Source: Protostelium mycophagum (lineage: Eukaryota > Evosea > Variosea > Protosteliida > Protosteliaceae). From it: DNA of 34,537 nucleotides. The stretch spans positions 1 to 34,537 of the forward strand of contig MZNV01001299.1 of the NCBI GenBank assembly GCA_002081555.1. Reading direction: 5' to 3'. Below are positions 12,064 to 22,526 of the stretch, piece after piece; position 1 is the first letter of the stretch; the number at the start of each line of letters is the position of its first letter. The position numbers and the translations under genes were made by a program. The notes below the pieces were generated by a model. The model made no database searches. It was not told the origin of the DNA and was given only the letters and a program-made list of their open reading frames with translations.

Positions 12064-12862
12064 TTGTCACTGCAGAATTGATTACCTTTTGATCATGGAT
12101 GAAACCCACCTGTGTGTCTATTTTTTGTGTTTGATTCGTTCTAAAAATTATTCCCGCCTTCTTTGTAGCTCAATGTGAAGTAGTTGGCCTTGGAGTGAAA
12201 TTGATATGCTTTCGATTATGATTCTTTGTGTAATTGTTTTTCCACCGCTCTGTGGGCAAGAATAGAGACGCACTGTCTGAATACTTGTTGAGTTGGTGGA
12301 TTATCCCTAAAATGCCGTGTAAACTTGGGCTCTGAGGATGGTGAGATGAGGATCAGCACCCAGCAGACACCAGAGCTTTGACTCAAAGCCTACCGTTTCA
12401 GAGGTTGCGTCGGAAGGACGAGAAGGCAATCATCCCTAAGATCTCGTTGTAGATTTGCCCAATGAAAAATCCCAAAATTGTGTTTTTGAACATATCTCTT
12501 GGTAAAACGTGACATTTGCATTACGTGCCAACACGTACATGTACAGAACGTGTGGTTTCTCTGGAACAGCCCTCTTTATCATTTTCATTACTGGTATCTA
12601 ATCTTCACGAGGTCTCTCGAAGGTTATTGAGTGGCTACTTATGCTCGGAATTGGTGACCGCCACAATCATGCTCAGAAGACGTTGTCGTTGCACATAGGT
12701 ATGGGGTTGAGGGTTTTGGTTCCGACGATGTGCGTTGGATTGTTTGTGATCTTAGTGATTGCGGCAGAGCCACAACACGATGTGGAAGATCTAGAGGCAT
12801 GCACCAATATTGTATTCCTCATAAAAAATCTCACAAAAAAATACAAGAGTAATTCTTTATAT
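12064..12862. other. Intergenic stretch, largely without recognisable genes
   Basis: This lies between the stop of the pseudouridine synthase gene and the start of the small acidic protein. Apart from the kinase-like relic at 12641-12721 I see no exon with a family signature. A plus-strand frame starting at 12701 begins with a signal-peptide-like run (MGLRVLVPTMCVGLFVILV), but it runs into the antisense end of the neighbouring gene and has no supporting splice sites. Confidence 0.4.
12641..12721 (+). pseudogene. Possible relic of a PI3/PI4-kinase catalytic loop
   Basis: The frame at 12641 reads MLGIGDRHN followed about eleven residues later by LHIGMG. Lipid kinases of the PI3K/PI4K family have L-G-I-G-D-R-H-N-x-N-I-M-L and then H-I-D-F-G. 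The first eight residues match exactly. Pieces of the expected flanks lie in other frames just beside it (VATY before, IMLRRR after), and the DFG-like Asp is absent. No neighbouring exons of a kinase are recognisable on either side. I read it as a decayed fragment, though a chance match cannot be excluded. Confidence 0.35.
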
Positions 12863-14159
12863 CTACTCGGAATCTGCTTCGTACTCAACCGATTGTAAAA
12901 ATAGACCGTGTGGCGGCGCGATGATTGGTGCATGTGACCTCCGCTTGCCCTCTTCCAACAGAGTTTTCAACTCTTCCAGTGTACACTTCCCCCTCCCCAC
13001 GTCTACAATGCCCCCCACCATCGCCCTGACCTGTTGTTTCAAGAAGGAATGTCCTGTAAAACGCAAATGGTGCATTTTCGCCTCGTTTCTCAGGTATAAA
13101 TGCTCAAAGGGGAGGCCTCCACTGTCTAATTCGATTTTTTGGACCGTTTTTCTCGTCTCTTTGTCCTTGTCTCTGTTAACTAGAAACTACATGGGTGCAG
13201 TCTATTGAATAAATTTATTTTGGTTATTTTTAAGAAGGATCTGTTTGTCGCAGGAATAGGTCAACAATTTTATTCCAAATAAATGATGCATGAATATACA
13301 AAAATATATTGTGATGGTGTGTATTAAATATTACCTTGTCTATACGCCACGTGAAACCTTTGTAATCGTGTTCGCCTGTTAAGACTTCGCATGCTGCCTG
13401 CTTGTTTCAATTTCTATCATCGAGGATTATTGGATCACCTGCATGTCCTCCTTGTTGAGAGGGCCAAGCACAGACCAGTATGTGTTGGTATTGAATATGT
13501 CTTTCACTTTGAGGATCAGCCACATGCGATTTGTTTTTGTAGGAAAATGCACTCGAAAATGTGACCGATTAGGTGATGAAATAAACATACATTTTGAATC
13601 AGGAGGTGGCACCTCTGAAATTCTATACAGATATGTCTTTGTTTTGGCACTTCTAGAGTGGAATGTCATGTCGACAGGTCTGACTGACTGGTGTCACTCA
13701 GACGAGAAGGCTTCTGATCACAAAGTATCACCTTGATGAAGACATCCTCACGCTTCAAATTTTTACAAAGGGCGCCAAAGACATTGTTCGAATCGATCGG
13801 CGTCTTGATTTGATCAATACGATTAGAAGCTAAGGATTTGCTCACCATTAGACCTCTTGTGTTCTTTCTTAATAGATCAACATGAGCGACCTGGATTCGT
13901 CAATATACGGATCTGATTCATCAGACAACTCACAGCATGAAGAGCATGGACGCCTGCATCAGTTCGGGAACATCCAGTCACTACAGTTGGAGTGCCCATA
14001 AATTCAGAGATTGCTTTCTTTCGAGTTCAGCCAAAGAAGATGTGTCACCTCTACCTCCAGAACACCTTGTATTGTGTTGATCTCGGCTGATCCTTTCTGA
14101 ATGGCCCATCCTTTATATCTTGTTCCGCTGTAAGCGTAATCGATTCTGAATCTCTGCAT
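12863..14159 (-). CDS. TruA-family tRNA pseudouridine synthase (PUSL1-like)
   Basis: The gene starts at ATG 14159 (MQRFRIDYAYSGTRYKGWAI) and ends at 12863. Exons carry the family marks in order: YSGTRYKGW near residue 10; INTIQGVLEKAISEF; the catalytic loop CSRTDAGVHALHA, whose Asp is the invariant nucleophile; VRPVDMTFHSRSAKTKTYLY (matching the FHAR-type motif); ACEVLTGEHDYKGFTW; then HLRFTGHSFLKQQVRAMVGG and APPHGLFLQSVEY at the C terminus. The protein would isomerise uridine to pseudouridine in tRNA, in the nucleus, cytosol or mitochondrion. One exon boundary near 13530 is uncertain. Length is normal for PUSL1. All key residues seen are intact. Confidence 0.85.
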
Positions 14160-14358
14160 GAAAAATGTGATTTGCGAACATCGCAGTTTCCTTCTCTACA
14201 ACCTGGTGACAACAGAAACAAACTATAGAGGAGCAAGTAGCCCGAAGCGCAATAGACGAGCATGAGGGTGGAGCCAAACTGAGGCTAGAATTAACGTTGG
14301 GTTGAAGATGTGTTCACCCCTCAACACCAAAAATAGAATTTCTCGTTGTAATTGACAT

Positions 14359-15745
14359 TTATCTCACAATACTTGAACTGGCGGGCAAAGGTAGAGTTTG
14401 ACTCTGTTCCACTGTTTTGGGTCATCACGATGTCACAATGTACAAGTGAATGATATCTTACCATTCCTTTGTAGTAGCCCGCCGACTTTCCGCATAAACT
14501 TCGAGAAATGTTGCAGTACAGCTCTCTCCTGTAAGATCAAAATCTAGATTGTCATTCAGATCACATCTCACATCTCAGATCATCACCTCTTCACTGTCTT
14601 CCTTCCCTTCTGTCGCTTCTGCTGATGGATCCACTCCTTCTGCTTGTGACTTTGCCTCCTTTGCCGCGTTGACGAGAACCTGAGCCAGTGAATAAAGTGA
14701 TCACTTTCTTTTCGACGGATCACCTCACAAAGACCCTCCATCACTGAAGGGGTGGTGATGTGTCTGAATACTGATCTGCAAAAGGTCAACCTCTCGCACC
14801 GTGACCTTTACCTACTTTACGCTGTTCATCATGTTGGCATGGGCGATGTCTTCTTTTGTTGGAGAGGTTTTCAATTTCTTAGAATCTGACCTCCCTACCG
14901 TCTCTGTAACATCTAATATAGCTTGTCTCTCTTCACTTCCTTGGTAGTTCTTGCAGTTAACACACTTGCAGTTGTCTGAACAGAAGACTCGGGCATGAAA
15001 ACATTCACAATATCCTTTAAGACACCCAGTCTTTGGACAGGTACATCCCTTGTTGTGTTTTCCATATTCCTAATGTGAGATCAGTCAAGAGGATGGGCGC
15101 CAAGGACCTACTGATTTGGGTCTGTTGATCTTTGGTGCGAAGGCGTAGGGATTTCGTTCTTTAGTGTTGTTCTTGGCGCTGTCTACGAGGTCTTTATTTT
15201 CTGGTGTGTTGAGACAGTCCACACAATTGCAGCCATCGCAGAACTCGCCTGCTGCGAAACATGCACAGTACCTGTTGAGGTAAGAAACGTTGAGGATCAC
15301 TCAAAGTAAACTCACAGTTTCACACACTTGGAGTTCTTGCATTTACATTCACTCTTTTTCGTACTGCGGCCGGGCTCTCTGGTTAAATTTTAAATTTTGA
15401 ATGTCATATGGTTCCTCACGTTGTGAGATCGCCGTGAGCCATCATAACGTCAATTACTCTCTTCGCGGGCTTTCTTGCTGGACTTCTTACCGTTTTGATG
15501 ATTCGGTTCGGACTGAGACTCTCCAGTCGATGTTGCCTAAAGACCACATGAATACCCAAAGCAGACTTAAAAAATATCCCAGCATTGTCTTGAGTGTGAA
15601 TGGTGATTTTTAACGGTGATTTGAAATCCCAATTCAGCCAAGATCACATAGAGAAGTCTACTCACATTGGAGCCGAGTTTGTTGTCGCTGGTGTTCCACT
15701 GTCATTATTTTGTATCAAGAGTGCCAGCTCTGCAAGGTCATCCAT
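14359..15745 (-). CDS. LIN54/tesmin-like protein with two CXC domains
   Basis: Starts at ATG 15745 ([19 protein letters not shown]). Two tandem cysteine-rich CXC (CRC) domains follow: [12 protein letters not shown] joined to [20 protein letters not shown] and [10 protein letters not shown], then after a spacer [18 protein letters not shown] with [12 protein letters not shown]. The C-terminal helix reads [16 protein letters not shown] and [17 protein letters not shown], as in the helix that joins LIN54 to the MuvB core. Family role: sequence-specific DNA binding at CHR elements of cell-cycle genes, in the nucleus. Joining of the second N-terminal exon (about 15450-15540) is unresolved in phase, and the last exon after 14462 is a best guess ending at 14359. 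It is divergent from the EGF-seven-helix gene, with 150 bp between start codons. Confidence 0.85.
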
Positions 15746-15895
15746 CTTTTCTGCGCGGACCAAGAGATGAGTTCAAAAGTGGAGCGCGGCGGTTAAACTT
15801 TCAACTTGAAACTTTTTATTGCTTTGTGCAGAAAACTCGTTTGAGGAAAAGACATTTTACGGCAACCATCATACACCAATCTCCCTTCTAAGGGA
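15746..15895. promoter_or_regulatory. Shared intergenic region between divergent start codons
   Basis: Only 150 bp separate the ATG of the LIN54-like gene (minus) from the ATG of the EGF-seven-helix gene (plus), so both promoters must sit here or inside the genes. No clear TATA box was seen. Confidence 0.4.
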
Positions 15896-17743
15896 ATGAA
15901 CCTTCTTTGCTTCATTATTCTCTCTTGCCTCACTGTTGTCACATCTGCACAATGTGACTTGGTATGTCAACATGCAAGTGTGTGTGTTTTGGACAAGAAC
16001 ACTACACGATGTGAATGCCAACCATTCTATACTGGTGATCTTTGTCAATTTTTTTGGGGTGATGATACACAGTGAGCAGATTCGATTCTCGATTGACCAC
16101 GAAATAATCTGATTGGGGCAGGTTCATGAAGGTTGTCACTGCCTATCAGGTGATGAATGTGGTAGCTTTTGCGCTATTAACCACTTGGTGCGGCTGGGAG
16201 CTGTATCAAGCCCTGTGTATGAGCACAGGATGGGAGAAAATCTCAGTGATTACCTACAGCATCGCACTCTACGGAGCTGGCTCCTTCAGTATGTACCTCT
16301 CGTATTTTCCGAAAAGATCGAGCTGACCCACACAGTTCAAATGGTGATCTACGCGATCGATCCGCACGGCTTCAGAGGCAACATGAGCACTCTTGCTTTT
16401 TTCATTACAGCCACAGTACCTTTGGCCATGTGGACGAGTGCAGGATACGGCATCGCCCTCTTTTGGTGAGCGCACACCATGTCGAAGAGATTCTGAAGGT
16501 TTTTAGGGTTCAGCTGAATCAACAAAGAGGAAAGAATCAGATCAAATTCTTGTATGGATTGAAACATGTCTTGGTGATCATGTGTGCGCTCTGCTGGATT
16601 TTATACATATCAGCGGCATTCTGGACGGGCTATGAACCAGGTATTTTTATTGTTCGACCAAATTGACTTGTTATCGTTTCAAAATAGTCAAACAAGACGC
16701 TGCCGCGAGGTGAAATCACCAATTCAAACAGTTGTGCACGTGTCTTATCTTAATGACGTTAAGATCTTTAAAAAACACCAAAATTATGCACACGATTGAA
16801 AGCAATTGCCATACAAGTCCCTTCTACTCTCTTCAAAGGGGTACTTGAAAGAGGTTCAGTGTCCTGTTATTAAAAAATTTGGAATGTTGGACAACTTTTT
16901 CGGTGGCTTTGCACCTCTTAGAGGATGACATTTCTGTGGCTTTTTACCGTAACACACGTGCTCTGACGATGAAAATCTTCATTTCGAAAGGAGCTGGCTG
17001 CTACTAGGCATAATATGATATTTCATGCATCAGTATATCAATGGGTTCGTTCATATCGACACAGTCTACCGCATCCCTTGCCGCACTGCGAAGTCAAGCG
17101 TGTCTGAGCGAGGCCATTACTAAGGTGGGAGACCACTTGGGAAGCCCTCGTGACGAACTCTTTTGGCTCTCATCCTCTCTTCAAATAATCAGCTTGAATA
17201 ACTTGCCATTTTGATGTATTTTTCAGGTCTGCGATCCTACATTTATTATGGACTTGTGGCAGTGATAACGATATTCACTTTTGTCACCATCACGGTGGTG
17301 TTTGGTACAAGACTTGCAAGACAGATGAAGGGGACGCACGTCAGCACGATGAAGAATTTCATGTGGAGGGTAGGCAGTTTCTTTCATTTCTGACACGATG
17401 ATTGATCTGATCGTGCAGATGATCGTTCACATGATATGGATCTCCGCACTGCTGGTGATCACCATCGGCACCGTGGCTGCCCTCATTATAACAAAAGGAG
17501 TGAACCCCTACGGTTTCATCATCTTCTACTGGATCATCACGAGTGAGTACCACAAACGTTATCATTTTATTCATTCTTCCAGCGGAGGAATTTCTGTTAG
17601 TACTGAGCGGGATATTGTTGTTTCGAAGAAAAAAACCAAAGAAAGAGGTTCCCACAAAAACAAAAACAGATGAGCTCGTACAACTGCCACAGTCTTACGA
17701 GACTGTCACAACACAGAAGTCGATATTACCCACAACCATGTAG
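15896..17743 (+). CDS. EGF-domain seven-helix membrane protein, unrecognised family
   Basis: Starts at ATG 15896 with a signal peptide (MNLLCFIILSCLTVVTSA). A single EGF-like module with six cysteines follows (CDLVCQHASVCVLD to CECQPFYTGDLC). Exons then encode about seven hydrophobic helices: MNVVAFALLTTWCGWELY, VITYSIALYGAGSF, a loop with VIYAIDPHGFRG, TLAFFITATVPLAMW, HVLVIMCALCWILYISAAFW, YIYYGLVAVITIFTFVTITV and HMIWISALLVITIGTVAALI. A basic cytosolic tail (FRRKKPKKEVPTKTK) ends in TAG at 17741. Frames only join if tiny introns are used, for example 47 nt (GTATGT to CACACAG, about 16291-16337) and 41 nt. The largest intron, about 16642-17226, contains a 5S rRNA gene. The layout resembles a receptor, but no GPCR class signature such as DRY or NPxxY is seen. 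Confidence 0.7.
17045..17158 (+). rRNA. 5S ribosomal RNA gene inside an intron
   Basis: The ends GTTCGT (17045-17050) and ACGAAC (17153-17158) pair perfectly as the terminal helix. Between them lie CATA near the 5' end, GCATCCC, AAGTCAAGCG (box A of the internal promoter), GAGCGAGGCCATTACTAAGG and GGTGGGAGACCACTTGGGAA (box C), then GCCCTCGTG. Order and spacing match eukaryotic 5S rRNA, as does the length of about 114-118 nt. A CTCTTTT run right after the 3' end serves as a polymerase III terminator. It lies on the same strand as the host gene. The sequence shows no obvious decay, so it may be an active dispersed copy. Confidence 0.85.
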
Positions 17744-17838
17744 ATAGAACAATGATTCTGAGCGCCAGAAGAAACACGTGATGTTGTGAAGAGTGGATAG
17801 AACCACGAGACGACGATAAACGATTTGGATATTTTTGT

Positions 17839-20800
17839 TTATTGTTTCATGATTGCTTCGCCCAGATTACCGATCGAGCAGATAGGACATAGTGTCTCTT
17901 CTTGCCCCACCTGTTCTTCGTAAACATCGTTATTTTTTATAAAGTTGCCAATTTCTCCAAGTATAAAATTTATAAAGATAAATAAATCTTTTTAAATGAT
18001 AATTAGATTGTTGCGGCAGAGCCACAGAATTCGTCAAAATATTTGAAGGAGAAGAGACCTACCGCAACCGAGAAATTCGCTTCGCAATGGTCGCATCTAT
18101 ACAATGTTGGGGTTGTAATTCTGGTCAGTGTCTTATAACACAAGACATTGAGAGGTGTCTTGCATGCTGAACAGTCATGAAGTCCACCGGGATTTTCTAA
18201 ATGGCAGGTGGGGCACAAACAACTGGGACTGGAAGCATTCTCGAGGTTTCTCGATCTACAATGAGCCATCATGCTCTCCAACTTTGCATGATCCATCTGT
18301 GAAGACATCAACAATGATGTCGATCGACAAGACATGTTACGGCCAACTACAACAAAATAGAATTGTGGAAACTCACCAAGTTGTGAGGCAGCAACATTCC
18401 GATAAAGTAAGCGGCGATACCAAAGTTTCCTATGTCTGCATTGGATTTGATGGCCATTCTTATACATATCACCCTGTGTTTGGGTTTTGCCAGTGGAATT
18501 TCGGCGAGATTTCTCGTGAGAGCGGCAACCTATACTTTTAGAACTTTTCTGGAACTAAGATGTCTGATGTGATGACGTCATCACCCACCTGTACGGGGTC
18601 TTGTATGGATGACCTGGCGATGAGTAGTTGTAGTGCCAGTTTGTACAATGCCGAGAACTTGCTCTCCATCTTCTTCTCGCGAGGGTTATTCATTGAAGCT
18701 AATGAGGTCAGTCCCGACCACGGTAACTACCGAGGAGAATTTTTATTTCTACGGTTACTGCCGTATGCATACCCGCGAAGCACAACTCGTAACAAAACAG
18801 GCACAAGGACGCAGCCACGGTAATAACCGGGGATACTTTTTAACTTTTACGGTTACTACCGTGTGCATACATCTGCATGCCCACAAATTACAACACCAGC
18901 CTCTAACAAACGAATACAATTGAAACACCCACCGAAAAGAGACAAGGTCTTGTCTACTTTTCTGAGCGATTCCACGAACAAGCCGTTCTCCAAGTCTTTC
19001 AATGCATCTTGCATCAGCTGCTTGGTCATCTCGCTGATCTCTTTGTTGGTGGTGACCGAAGTCTTCGTAACAGTCTCTCTGTCATTACTTAAAGACTTGT
19101 CCCTGTCTGATGGATCCTCTGGTGCTTGTCTGTTTATTCCTCAGCATTTTAGATGATATTAGAACTTGATAGAGGGATGCAGTAATGATTTGAATTTTGA
19201 ATTTTGTTTCTGGCGGGAAAGTCTCACATATCTGTTCTTGATGCAATATCACAAAGAGCATGTTTTTAGACTTTTATAAATAAAAAATCAAACGAGACCT
19301 GTTTTCGTCCATTTCAAGGGAGGAGGATGTCTGAACTACTGAAAGAGGCGACTTCACTACTGTTGAGGTTGTTTTACCGTGTGGATGTGCGGGCGACATC
19401 ACCTTGGGTGTCTCTGCAGGTGATGAAGTCTGAAAGGGTCAGGTTGATCTGAAACGAGGACTTTCACCTTTGAGGCTGTCCTCCGATTTCTTGTATTTGT
19501 ATTTGGTCCATTGGGGGATGACATCCTCTGATATCACTTGAGCAAAGATATCATTGCATTGTACAGTATGATGTCTTGAACTCACTCGCTTCATTTCCGC
19601 AGCAGAGCTGCACCTCACTATTGAAAGAATGTAAATGTTATACCAAAAATGCGGTGGCGTTTTTCAGTGTCTCGGCGTCAGCGGGTGCTTCGACAGCATC
19701 TTGTAGCTTGATCGTTTTAAACAATGTCTTCTTTCTAACGTCCTCTTCATCTTCATCGTCGCTAGAGTCCTCCTGCTGCGACGCATTGGAGGCGTCATAT
19801 GTGCTCATCTGAATGAAACTCGTCATTCTACAGCGTTGTAGATGTAAAACGCACCTTGAAATTTCTCATCTCAGAGGCGATTGTAGATGGATTGTCTGCA
19901 GATCCTCTAGATGTATCTACAGATCCTCGGGGTGTGTCCACCGATCCGCGGAGGTCAAATGCGTTACCTTGGAAACTTGCAGGTGACAATGCCCCGACCG
20001 AACTGGGCGTAATCGACATCTGTGGTGTCTCCTTGGAATTTTCAGCGAAATTTCCCCGAAAATTCGAGGTATAAACTCACGCCAAAATATTCTGTTGTCT
20101 GCTCAGAGCCGAGGGTCACGCTTGACCCCACTGATGAAGTTGATGAGGACCTTGATATCCTATGTCCTACATCTGCCCACAGTAAATAAGATATTATCCA
20201 TTTCATGAATTTTTCAAGTCAAAATACTACAAGTGATTCCGCGCGAAGCGCGTCTGTTTGGTGTTTAAAGAGGTCTTATGAGTGGAGGGGCAATAATAAT
20301 AAAATAAAATGAATGATGACCTATGCTGTTCGTAGATGATTTTCGGCTTAGACTGTTTTGCGTCGCGTTGATGTCTTGTAATTCTAATTTCATATCACAA
20401 AATCTGTCACTATTCTTCACATCTAGTTGTACAGCCACCAACCTGACGTCATCACACGATCATCTACAACAGTATAGAACACTCACTTGGACATCTCTGC
20501 GTAAAGCGTGAACCCACATTGTGGTGCGCCCGTCTCCACGTTATAAGTCCACCACAACAATAACTCAGTGTCCACATTATCCATGGAGAAAGACGTGTAG
20601 CCCTCCAGTCCCTGACACGTGTCAGATTTAAATTTTGAATTCTGGAGGATGAAAAACGGACGACTTTTCCCTCCACGCCGAACTGTACAGATGTTGAGAA
20701 CGATATTAGGTTGGGGGGCCTTCTCCTCCATTTTCCTTTGCTTTCTACTGCTGCATTTTGGGACAAGATTACTGCGCTTGTGTTGTTTACAATTGTGATT

Positions 20801-21728
20801 AATCTCGCTTTCGGGGCTTTTTTCAGTTTTTGGACCTTCGTTTCGGTCAGTTTTCAACTCTTTCTGGGAGAATTCGTGGAAATTTCGTGGAAATTTCGTG
20901 AGATATACCCATTGTGTGGCGGTCTCTTCAGTTTTGGACAACTCCTCTTGTTCTGGGTGCTTAGCAGCCATCAAGGCGGAGATGCCGATCGGGACAGTGT
21001 AGTAATCTGATGTTCTAGAGGAAAATTGTTCAGACACATACGTCACGGGTGATGCTGATGACGTCATCAAAAATACTTCATCAAAAATACTTCATCAAAA
21101 ATACTTGATCTACAACTCACATGTCGACGGTTTCTTGGCAGTCATAGAGAAACTCCTCGTCGCTAGATTCCTCAATATGAATTTCGAGTTGGAGGTTTGT
21201 GAATTTCAAGTTGGAGATTTCGTGAATTTCAAGTTGAAAGTTTCGGAAATTTCATCGAAAACTCACTCCTTATTCTGGTGGTGTCCGCCTCTGCGCTGGA
21301 TATTGTCGCCGATTTATTTTTTCTCTTTACTTCACTATCACTGCCAAGACTCCTCATCTTGTCCAAGAAGGACTCCCTCCTCTTTATAGTGTGGTCTTGT
21401 TTACCCGCGTTTGGATCGACCTAAACGGACTCAACACGCCTGTAAAGACAATTTCGTTTGTGTATTTTCCAGTACAAATGGGATCATAATTAGATGTGAT
21501 ATATGTTGTGAATACCTCTTCGACATCAGAATCCATTAGATTAGGAGGATTTGTGGGTTCTCCTTCAGAGACAGATCCACTCTCTTTCATTTTACTGCTC
21601 TTCTTCTTCTTGTCTTTGTCTTTAGATTTTTTAGTGGCAGGTGTTGGCGCAGAGGGAGGTGTGATGTCATCGTCGAAATTGAAGATGATGTTCTCAGACA
21701 TATTGCTTGGTCTTGTCAACGTATCCAC
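17839..21728 (-). CDS. Large protein with alpha-COP-like C-terminal zinc module
   Basis: A dozen or more minus-strand exons run from Met at 21728 (or Met at 21701) to TAA at 17839-17841; that stop lies inside an AATAAA, so the 3' UTR is tiny. The N terminus is charged and low-complexity. A central segment (21040-20490) reads like a folded domain: YYTVPIGISALMAAKHP, then CQGLEGYTSFSMDNVDTE and ELLLWWTYNVETGAPQCG. A Ser/Asp/Glu-rich linker with a repeat (RGSVDTPRGSVDTSRGSAD) follows. The C-terminal part has helices (MQDALKDLENGLFVESLRKV, SALYKLALQLLIARSS, GNFGIAAYFIGMLLPHNL), then CPTC, CSAC, CDHC and CPICSIGNLGEAI. This order recalls the C-terminal domain of the coatomer alpha subunit. The whole protein is not recognised as coatomer since no WD repeats are present. 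Several junctions near 19400-19640 and 19200 are unresolved. Confidence 0.55.
18719..18871. repeat. Two copies of an imperfect palindromic intronic repeat
   Basis: Copy 1 (18719-18771) and copy 2 (18816-18871) share an order of parts: CGGTAACTACCG or CGGTAATAACCG, an AT-rich loop, then TACGGTTACTGCCG or TACGGTTACTACCG, then TGCATAC. Each copy can fold on itself. They lie in one intron of the alpha-COP-like gene. Related half-sites occur at 27818-27870 and near 31690-31725. Confidence 0.5.
21065..21106. repeat. Three perfect tandem copies of a 14-bp unit
   Basis: CATCAAAAATACTT is repeated three times without a mismatch in an intron of the alpha-COP-like gene, directly abutting the palindrome TGATGACGTCATCA at 21056-21069, with which it shares its first bases. 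Confidence 0.8.
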
Positions 21729-22087
21729 TGTTTTTGATCAGTGGGTTCGTATTCATTTTGTATGAGAAAGTACTTGTGCGTGAGCGGGTGCGCATATGTG
21801 TCTTTGGACGAGGTTTTGTGAGACCGAATAACTCATCCATGCCATCAGAACTTGATTCGACATTTGCAGGTGGCTGTAATACTGTCAGAGATAGTCGAAG
21901 ATGAAATTACAAAATATAATGCGTTTGGAGAACATTTGGAGGATATTACATCCTCTCAATATTTCAACTGGGGTGACAAGACATAAACTGTGTATCTCTT
22001 GTGCATCAATTGAATTCTTGATATCCTCAGGTGATGTCAAGTAAAAAGATGTTTGCAGACAGAAGTCATGAACAATCCAACTCACGC

Positions 22088-22526
22088 TTATTGGTTTGCT
22101 GTTGACAGCAAATAATTGATCAAAGTCCACATCGACTGAGGCTGCACAGTCAATATGGTCGGTCCTACACATTCACATTACCTCTTGGATTAGCGAGGTC
22201 TGGTGCAGATCCTCGGATATCGAAGGACATCGTGCTGCTCTTCCAGAGCTATTCGTTCGTAGGCTGCGTGGAAGTGGCCAAAAGAAATTTCTGGTTTTTG
22301 GAACGGGGACATTTTCTCTTTTCTTTGACTTGTTGCCTTCGTTGTGTGCAACATCACACTGCCTCCAGCTGCCTGGAAGAAGAAGCTCTTCGCAGATGGC
22401 CATGTTGGTGTTCACAATCATATTATTGTTGTTTCCTTGGCGCGGTTCCTTGTCAAAGTTCCAAGCCCCTCCTCTTCTGGAAATAAAACATACCTTTCTC
22501 AAACTTGTACACCTTACTGTCGACAC
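22088..22526 (-). CDS. Doubtful small minus-strand gene
   Basis: An open frame from 22526 encodes a basic, Asn- and Arg-rich peptide (part: NTNMAICEELLLPGSW). It meets a GTAATG donor just before 22170, and a 40-nt intron ending in GTGCAG would join in phase to PQSMWTLINYLLSTANQ and TAA at 22088. Competing readings exist: an uninterrupted 95-codon minus-strand frame (21885-22172), and a plus-strand frame from ATG 21762 spliced to VAVILSEIVEDEITKYNAFG. None has a recognised family, so I cannot tell which, if any, is real. It would be divergent from the supervillin-like gene. Confidence 0.25.

Noticed and set aside
16290-16340. Apparent frameshift in the seven-helix gene
   Set aside because: A 47-nt GT-AG intron (GTATGT to CACACAG) restores phase and matches the tiny introns seen elsewhere.
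16840-16990. Possible snRNA or snoRNA upstream of the 5S gene
   Set aside because: GATGA- and CTGA-like words are present, but spacing, terminal pairing and conserved boxes do not fit any class I could name.
12752-18022. Shared string TGCGGCAGAGCCACA in two places (about 12760 and 18008)
   Set aside because: One lies in an intergenic stretch and the other in the last intron of the alpha-COP-like gene; flanks do not match, so a repeat element is not supported.
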